From Candidatus Sulfobium mesophilum (GTDB lineage: Bacteria; Nitrospirota; Thermodesulfovibrionia; Thermodesulfovibrionales; UBA6898), in assembly GCA_900302705.1 (NCBI GenBank), contig OUUY01000064.1, positions 1 to 64,000 on the forward strand: a stretch of 64,000 nt of DNA. The letters are read 5' to 3'. The notes below the pieces were generated by a model that was not told where the DNA came from, did not search any database, and saw only the letters and a list, made by a program, of their open reading frames with translations. How positions within the stretch are numbered: the first letter of the stretch is position 1; each line of letters starts with the position of its first letter. This document shows positions 60,157 to 64,000 of the stretch, one piece after another. Both the position numbers and the translations under genes were made by a program.

Positions 60157-62127
60157 ATGTCGCAGAAGAACATTGAAGTCTTAATGGCGGAAAACAGGAC
60201 ATTCCCGCCGTCAAAGGAGTTTAGTGAGAAGGCGCATATAAAAAGCTTTGCGGATTATGAAAAGATGTACCAAAAATCCGTGCAGGACCCTGATGGTTTT
60301 TGGGCAGAGATGGCTGAAAAGCAGCTCACGTGGTTCAAGAAGTGGGACAAGGTACTGGAATACGATTTCTCAAAGCCTGAGATCAAATGGTTCCAGGGCG
60401 GCAAGCTCAACGTCTCTTACAACTGCCTTGACAGACATATTAATAAGGCGACGAGGAATAAGGCAGCGATCATCTGGGAGGCTGATGACGGTTCCTATAA
60501 GACCTATACGTATCAGCAGATGTACTATGAGGTCAACCGCTTTGCAAATGTCCTTAAGAAGCACGGCGTGAAAAAGGGCGACAGGGTCACTATTTACCTG
60601 CCGATGATACCTGAACTTGCTATCTCCATGCTTGCGTGTTCGAGGATTGGGGCTATTCACAGCATAGTGTTCGGAGGATTCAGCGCACAGGCTCTTAGAG
60701 ACAGGATCCAGGACTGTAAGGCTAAGCTTGTTGTGACCTCGGACAGGGGCATGAGGGGCGGAAGGCAGGTAGCCCTTAAGGCCAATGCCGATGAGGCCAT
60801 TCAGGAATGCCCGACCGTAGAGAAGATGATCGTTGTCAAAAGGACCGACGGCATCGACATGGAGCCCGGAAGGGACCTTTGGTGGCATGACGAAATGAAC
60901 GCGGGGGATATCGCAAATTACTGCGAGCCGGAGCATATGGATGCCGAAGATCCGCTTTTCATTCTCTATACATCGGGGTCGACCGGAAAACCGAAAGGCG
61001 TTCTCCACACTACCGGCGGGTATTTGCTCTATACCAACCTGACATTCAAATGGATCTTTGACTACCACGAGGAAGATATTCATTTCTGCACCGCCGACAT
61101 AGGCTGGGTGACGGGCCACAGCTATATAGTATACGGTCCGCTTTCTCTGGGGGCAACGAGCCTAATGTTCGAGGGTATTCCGACCTATCCGGATGCCGGG
61201 AGATTTTGGTCTATAGTCGCCAAGCACAAGGTGAATATCTTTTATACGGCTCCGACTGCGATCAGGGCCCTCATGAGGGAAGGGGAGGCTCATGTTCAAA
61301 AGCATGATCTCTCTTCCCTGAGAGTGCTCGGAACTGTCGGTGAGCCGATAAACCCCGAGGCGTGGATGTGGTATCACATCAATGTCGGAAAAGAGAAGCT
61401 GCCGATAGTAGATACATGGTGGCAAACAGAAACAGGCGGCATCCTTATAACTCCCTTACCGGGTGCGATGACGCTGAAGCCCGGTTCTGCCAACAGGCCC
61501 TTCCCCGGAGTTGTTCCGAGGGTGCTTAAGGAAGATGGATCTCCTGCGGGCGCGAATGAAGGCGGTTATCTTGTCATAGAAAAACCATGGCCGGGCATGA
61601 TCAGAGGGACCTATGGCGATCCGGAGAATAAGCGCGTCAAGGAGGTCTATTTTTCGAGATTTGCCAACAAGTACCTTACCGGAGACGGCGCAAGGGTAGA
61701 CGAGGATGGCGACTATTGGCTCATGGGCAGAATCGACGATGTCATTAACATATCGGGCCATAGGCTCGGCACGGCCGAGGTCGAATCCGCCCTCGTCAGT
61801 CACGAGTCGGTAGCTGAGGCCGCGGTAGTCGGATTCCCTCATGAGATCAAGGGCGAAGGCATTTACGTCTATGTGACTCTCAAGGAGGGCTTTAAAGCAA
61901 CGGATGAGCTGAAGAAGATCCTCGTAGGTCATGTCAGAACTGTTATCGGGCCTATCGCCACGCCGGATAAACTGCAGTTCGCGCCCGGACTGCCAAAGAC
62001 CAGAAGCGGCAAGATCATGAGAAGGATATTGCGGAAGATCGCATGGGGGCAAGTCGAGGAGTTGGGCGACACCTCTACGCTGGCAGACCCTTCTGTGGTC
62101 GATAATCTCGTGAAAGAAAGACTGTGA
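60157..62127 (+). CDS. acs: Acetyl-CoA synthetase
   Basis: A 656-aa AMP-forming enzyme that makes acetyl-CoA from acetate, ATP and CoA. The adenylate motif [37 protein letters not shown] and [20 protein letters not shown] are present. The C-terminal [16 protein letters not shown] contains K619, the lysine whose acetylation inactivates this enzyme in other bacteria. It is 42 bases downstream of actP with AAGGAG before the ATG. A strong terminator ends the unit at 62192. Confidence 0.97.
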   Translation: MSQKNIEVLMAENRTFPPSKEFSEKAHIKSFADYEKMYQKSVQDPDGFWAEMAEKQLTWFKKWDKVLEYDFSKPEIKWFQGGKLNVSYNCLDRHINKATRNKAAIIWEADDGSYKTYTYQQMYYEVNRFANVLKKHGVKKGDRVTIYLPMIPELAISMLACSRIGAIHSIVFGGFSAQALRDRIQDCKAKLVVTSDRGMRGGRQVALKANADEAIQECPTVEKMIVVKRTDGIDMEPGRDLWWHDEMNAGDIANYCEPEHMDAEDPLFILYTSGSTGKPKGVLHTTGGYLLYTNLTFKWIFDYHEEDIHFCTADIGWVTGHSYIVYGPLSLGATSLMFEGIPTYPDAGRFWSIVAKHKVNIFYTAPTAIRALMREGEAHVQKHDLSSLRVLGTVGEPINPEAWMWYHINVGKEKLPIVDTWWQTETGGILITPLPGAMTLKPGSANRPFPGVVPRVLKEDGSPAGANEGGYLVIEKPWPGMIRGTYGDPENKRVKEVYFSRFANKYLTGDGARVDEDGDYWLMGRIDDVINISGHRLGTAEVESALVSHESVAEAAVVGFPHEIKGEGIYVYVTLKEGFKATDELKKILVGHVRTVIGPIATPDKLQFAPGLPKTRSGKIMRRILRKIAWGQVEELGDTSTLADPSVVDNLVKERL

Positions 62128-62156
62128 TCAGACTTTCGGAATAAGGAAGTGTCATT

Positions 62157-62192
62157 GAAGGGCAGGCCTACGGACCTGCCCTTCTTTTTTTT
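62157..62192 (+). terminator. Rho-independent terminator of the acetate operon
   Basis: A ten-bp perfect stem (gaagggcagg / cctgcccttc) with an eight-base loop and a run of eight T, 30 bases after the acs stop. Confidence 0.93.
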
Positions 62193-62213
62193 CATTCTGG
62201 AGGAGGCGCTGTC

Positions 62214-62820
62214 ATGATTTCGACATTGCTTGAAGGTAACAAGGTTTTCGTCTCTGAATAATTCGAGAAAGAAAAGGAATTTTATAACTCGCTTGCAAAA
62301 GACCAGAGACCTGCTGTCCTATGGATAGGGTGCTCAGATTCGAGGGTGGCTGTTAATACGATCACACATACAAGGCCGGGCGAAATCTTTGTCCACCGCA
62401 ACGACGGCAACATTGTTTCGATCAACGACTGGAACCTCAGTGCAGTGCTTGAATTCTCGATCAACCGTCTGCACATCCCAGATATCGTCATATGCGGTCA
62501 CTACGGATGCGGGGGATTAATGCGTTCGACGAGGAAAATTGCGAAGACAAAAGTATATACCTATCTGCCTTATCAATGCTTATAAGGCTAAAGAAAGGGT
62601 TGATGAAAAAGTCCAAGCCCTCCACATAGAGATATCCCGCGAGCAGGGGATGAAACTTATCGTCGAGGGAAATGTCCGGCTTCAGCTCGAACATCTACGG
62701 GAATATCCGTTTGTCCGCACTGCCATGAATGCAAAAAAGCTGAACCTCCACGGATGGGTGTATGATATGTCCTGCGGTGCTATCAGGATTATCGAGACCG
62801 AGCGTCCGAACAAGGCCTGA
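62214..62820 (+). pseudogene. Beta-carbonic anhydrase, broken
   Basis: A beta-class carbonic anhydrase (CO2 hydration) with an intact GGAGGAGG Shine-Dalgarno and ATG at 62214 but two lesions. Codon 16 is TAA (62259-62261, TCT-GAA-TAA-TTC). A frameshift lies in about 62540-62585, after GGLMRSTRKIAKTK, and the frame continues as INAYKAKERVDEKV and NLHGWVYDMSCGAIRIIET to 62820. The zinc ligands CSDSR and HYGCGG are still present. It is probably a recent loss; sequencing error in two places is less likely. It stands between acs and the isochorismatase-family gene. Confidence 0.87.
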
Positions 62821-62940
62821 TCCGTCACACAGGAAATCTCAGGGTCAGTGAAGTCCCTCCGGGCCTGTGTCCTCTTTTCATGTGGTAAAATAGCTGGAGT
62901 TTATTTTATAAGAAAGTTATGCGGACACTGCGGGGTAATC

Positions 62941-63492
62941 ATGAATAAATTTTTTCTTGAAACGAATGAAGTTGTCTTGGTAATCGTCGATATTCAGGAG
63001 CGGCTTGCTGCTGTGATGGATGATAGAAAGAAGGTTGTGGACAACTGCCTTCACCTTATAGAGTTGTCCAGGCTCCTTGATTTTCCTGTTATCCTCAATG
63101 AGCAATATCCCAAAGGGCTGGGTCCAACAGTAAGCGAAATAAAGGAGGCGCTTCAGCCCTATGAACCGCTTGAGAAGCTGACCTTCAGCTGCTGCAAGGG
63201 ACCTTCGTTTATGGACAGGCTTTCTGAAACAGGGAAGAAGAAAGTTATCCTTTCGGGAATGGAGACCCACGTCTGCGTCTTACAGACCTGCATCGGCCTT
63301 TTGGATGCCGGGTACACGGTCCACGCAGTCAGCGATGCCATTTGTTCAAGGACTAAAGAGAACTACCAGGCTGCAATCGAATTCATGCGCGACGCAGGAG
63401 CAGTGATCACATGCACCGAAACGGTTCTTTTTCAGCTTCTTGAAAAAGCAGGGACGGAGGAGTTCAAGATCATATCGAAGAGGATTAAATAG
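62941..63492 (+). CDS. Isochorismatase family hydrolase
   Basis: A 183-aa cysteine hydrolase of the isochorismatase/nicotinamidase superfamily. The catalytic triad is visible as D17 (VIVDIQERL), K79 (LEKLTFSCC) and C112 (METHVCVLQTC). The substrate is unknown; short single-domain members act on varied amides or as uncharacterised hydrolases. I start at ATG 62941, with GGGG upstream; the frame is open to 62848 but that extension is unconserved. It stands alone on the plus strand. Confidence 0.88.
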   Translation: MNKFFLETNEVVLVIVDIQERLAAVMDDRKKVVDNCLHLIELSRLLDFPVILNEQYPKGLGPTVSEIKEALQPYEPLEKLTFSCCKGPSFMDRLSETGKKKVILSGMETHVCVLQTCIGLLDAGYTVHAVSDAICSRTKENYQAAIEFMRDAGAVITCTETVLFQLLEKAGTEEFKIISKRIK

Positions 63493-63502
63493 ACTTTTAA
63501 GA

Positions 63503-64000
63503 CTATTTATATTGCGACTTCTTTGAAAGCATCTGAAGGGCCGTCCCCATGTCCCTTTTCAGCCAGAAGACGCAAAAGACTGCTGATACAAGGACCAAAA
63601 TGGCGAGGGTTTTGTCCCCCTTCATCATCATCGTAATCCCGCCTCCCAGCAAAAATAGCATGAAAAGAAGCGGAACTGCGATCCGGGACATTATCTCTCT
63701 TGCAGGTGTAAGATTCTTAAAACACTTGCCTGCCTGGGTCCGGTCACCCAGTTTTTCATGGACCAGGCCTTTATTGAACCAGACCATATTGTTATGCGGG
63801 TCCATCTGTGTGAGCTTTTCATAATATCCAAGTGCCCTCGCAGGATCAATGTCCTGAAGCTGAAGCGCCAGCCGAAACATGAGGGTAAATACGTTTCCGG
63901 CCTTCTCCATAAATTTTGCCGCTTCCGCTTCCCTGCCGGTCTCCTCTAAAATAATGCCCTTTAGAAACCATCCGCGGTGGAAATTGGGATTGGCTGCCAG
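63503..64000 (-). CDS. TPR-repeat membrane protein, 5' end beyond the window
   Basis: The frame is open from the right edge and ends at 63503; an ATG at 63910 is internal, because TPR sequence (NPNFHRGWFLKGIILEETGR) continues upstream of it. At least two TPR motifs are visible (one near 63960-63900, one at DPARALGYYEKLTQMDPHNN and VWFNKGLVHEKLGDRTQAGK), then two membrane segments (PLLFMLFLLGGGI; LAILVLVSAVFCVFWL) near the C-terminus. It is probably a scaffold or assembly protein in the inner membrane. Function is not assigned. Confidence 0.75.
   Translation of the reverse strand: MAANPNFHRGWFLKGIILEETGREAEAAKFMEKAGNVFTLMFRLALQLQDIDPARALGYYEKLTQMDPHNNMVWFNKGLVHEKLGDRTQAGKCFKNLTPAREIMSRIAVPLLFMLFLLGGGITMMMKGDKTLAILVLVSAVFCVFWLKRDMGTALQMLSKKSQYK

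Noticed and set aside
1-64000. CRISPR arrays, rRNA, tRNA and prophage genes
   Set aside because: I looked through the intergenic stretches by eye and saw no spaced direct repeats, tRNA-like cloverleaf sequence or phage genes. A covariance-model scan would be the decisive test.

Overview
The window is a gene-dense bacterial chromosome segment. Gene content and order point to an anaerobic or microaerophilic Gram-negative bacterium, most likely Nitrospirota (Thermodesulfovibrionia-like) or a neighbouring deltaproteobacterial-type lineage. Pointers are a rplM-rpsI-argC-argJ block, archaeal-type phosphoglycerate mutase, a CooC-type ATPase, a V/A-type ATPase, a PerR/rubredoxin/rubrerythrin locus and several radical SAM enzymes. 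This assignment is inference: the window holds no rRNA, and I found no tRNA gene or CRISPR array.

Layout. 0.1-6.1 kb: radical SAM protein, LysE-type exporter, then a yggS-proC-yggT-divIVA-hisS operon. 6.2-7.7 kb: a heavily decayed REC-GAF-HD-GYP response regulator. 7.7-19.2 kb: TatD/radical-SAM fusion, apgM, cooC, argJ, argC, rpsI, rplM, a PP2C phosphatase and glyQS. 19.3-24.9 kb: macro-domain protein, hflX (apparently with an AUA start), an AhbD/NirJ-like radical SAM enzyme overlapping hemE, and a LOG-family protein. 25-26.8 kb: PerR-type regulator behind an AT-rich palindrome, a 54-aa rubredoxin, a frameshifted desulforedoxin-like gene, rubrerythrin and a NifU-type scaffold. 26.8-36.4 kb: cell-wall amidase, EcfT-like protein, D-aminoacylase, rimP-nusA-recG, prepilin peptidase and a PAS histidine kinase. 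36.4-41.8 kb: response regulator with a cysteine-rich tail, a frameshifted flavoprotein disulfide reductase, a RNase H-like nuclease, a XerD-type recombinase, a transposase scrap, a truncated chemoreceptor and an unknown gene.

42.0-49.9 kb is a complete nine-gene V/A-type ATPase operon (H/G-I-K-E-C-F-A-B-D). Its proteolipid carries a Gln/Glu/Thr set that resembles Na+-binding rotors. A 20-codon ORF with a strong Shine-Dalgarno ends four bases before the operon's first start codon. 49.9-62.2 kb reads as an acetate locus: an SLC5-type transporter/histidine kinase, a sigma54-dependent regulator, a cNMP/CBS/DUF294 protein, a DnaQ-like exonuclease, DUF485-ActP and Acs, closed by a strong terminator. 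A carbonic anhydrase pseudogene, an isochorismatase-family hydrolase and a partial TPR membrane protein finish the window.

Disrupted genes are frequent (HD-GYP regulator, desulforedoxin, flavoprotein reductase, carbonic anhydrase, truncated chemoreceptor, transposase remnant). Single-base lesions in runs could be assembly errors. The HD-GYP gene has too many lesions for that. No wholly new multi-gene system is evident. The most unusual items are the hflX AUA start, the ATPase leader ORF and ion signature, and the SLC5-kinase/sigma54/DUF294 acetate module.
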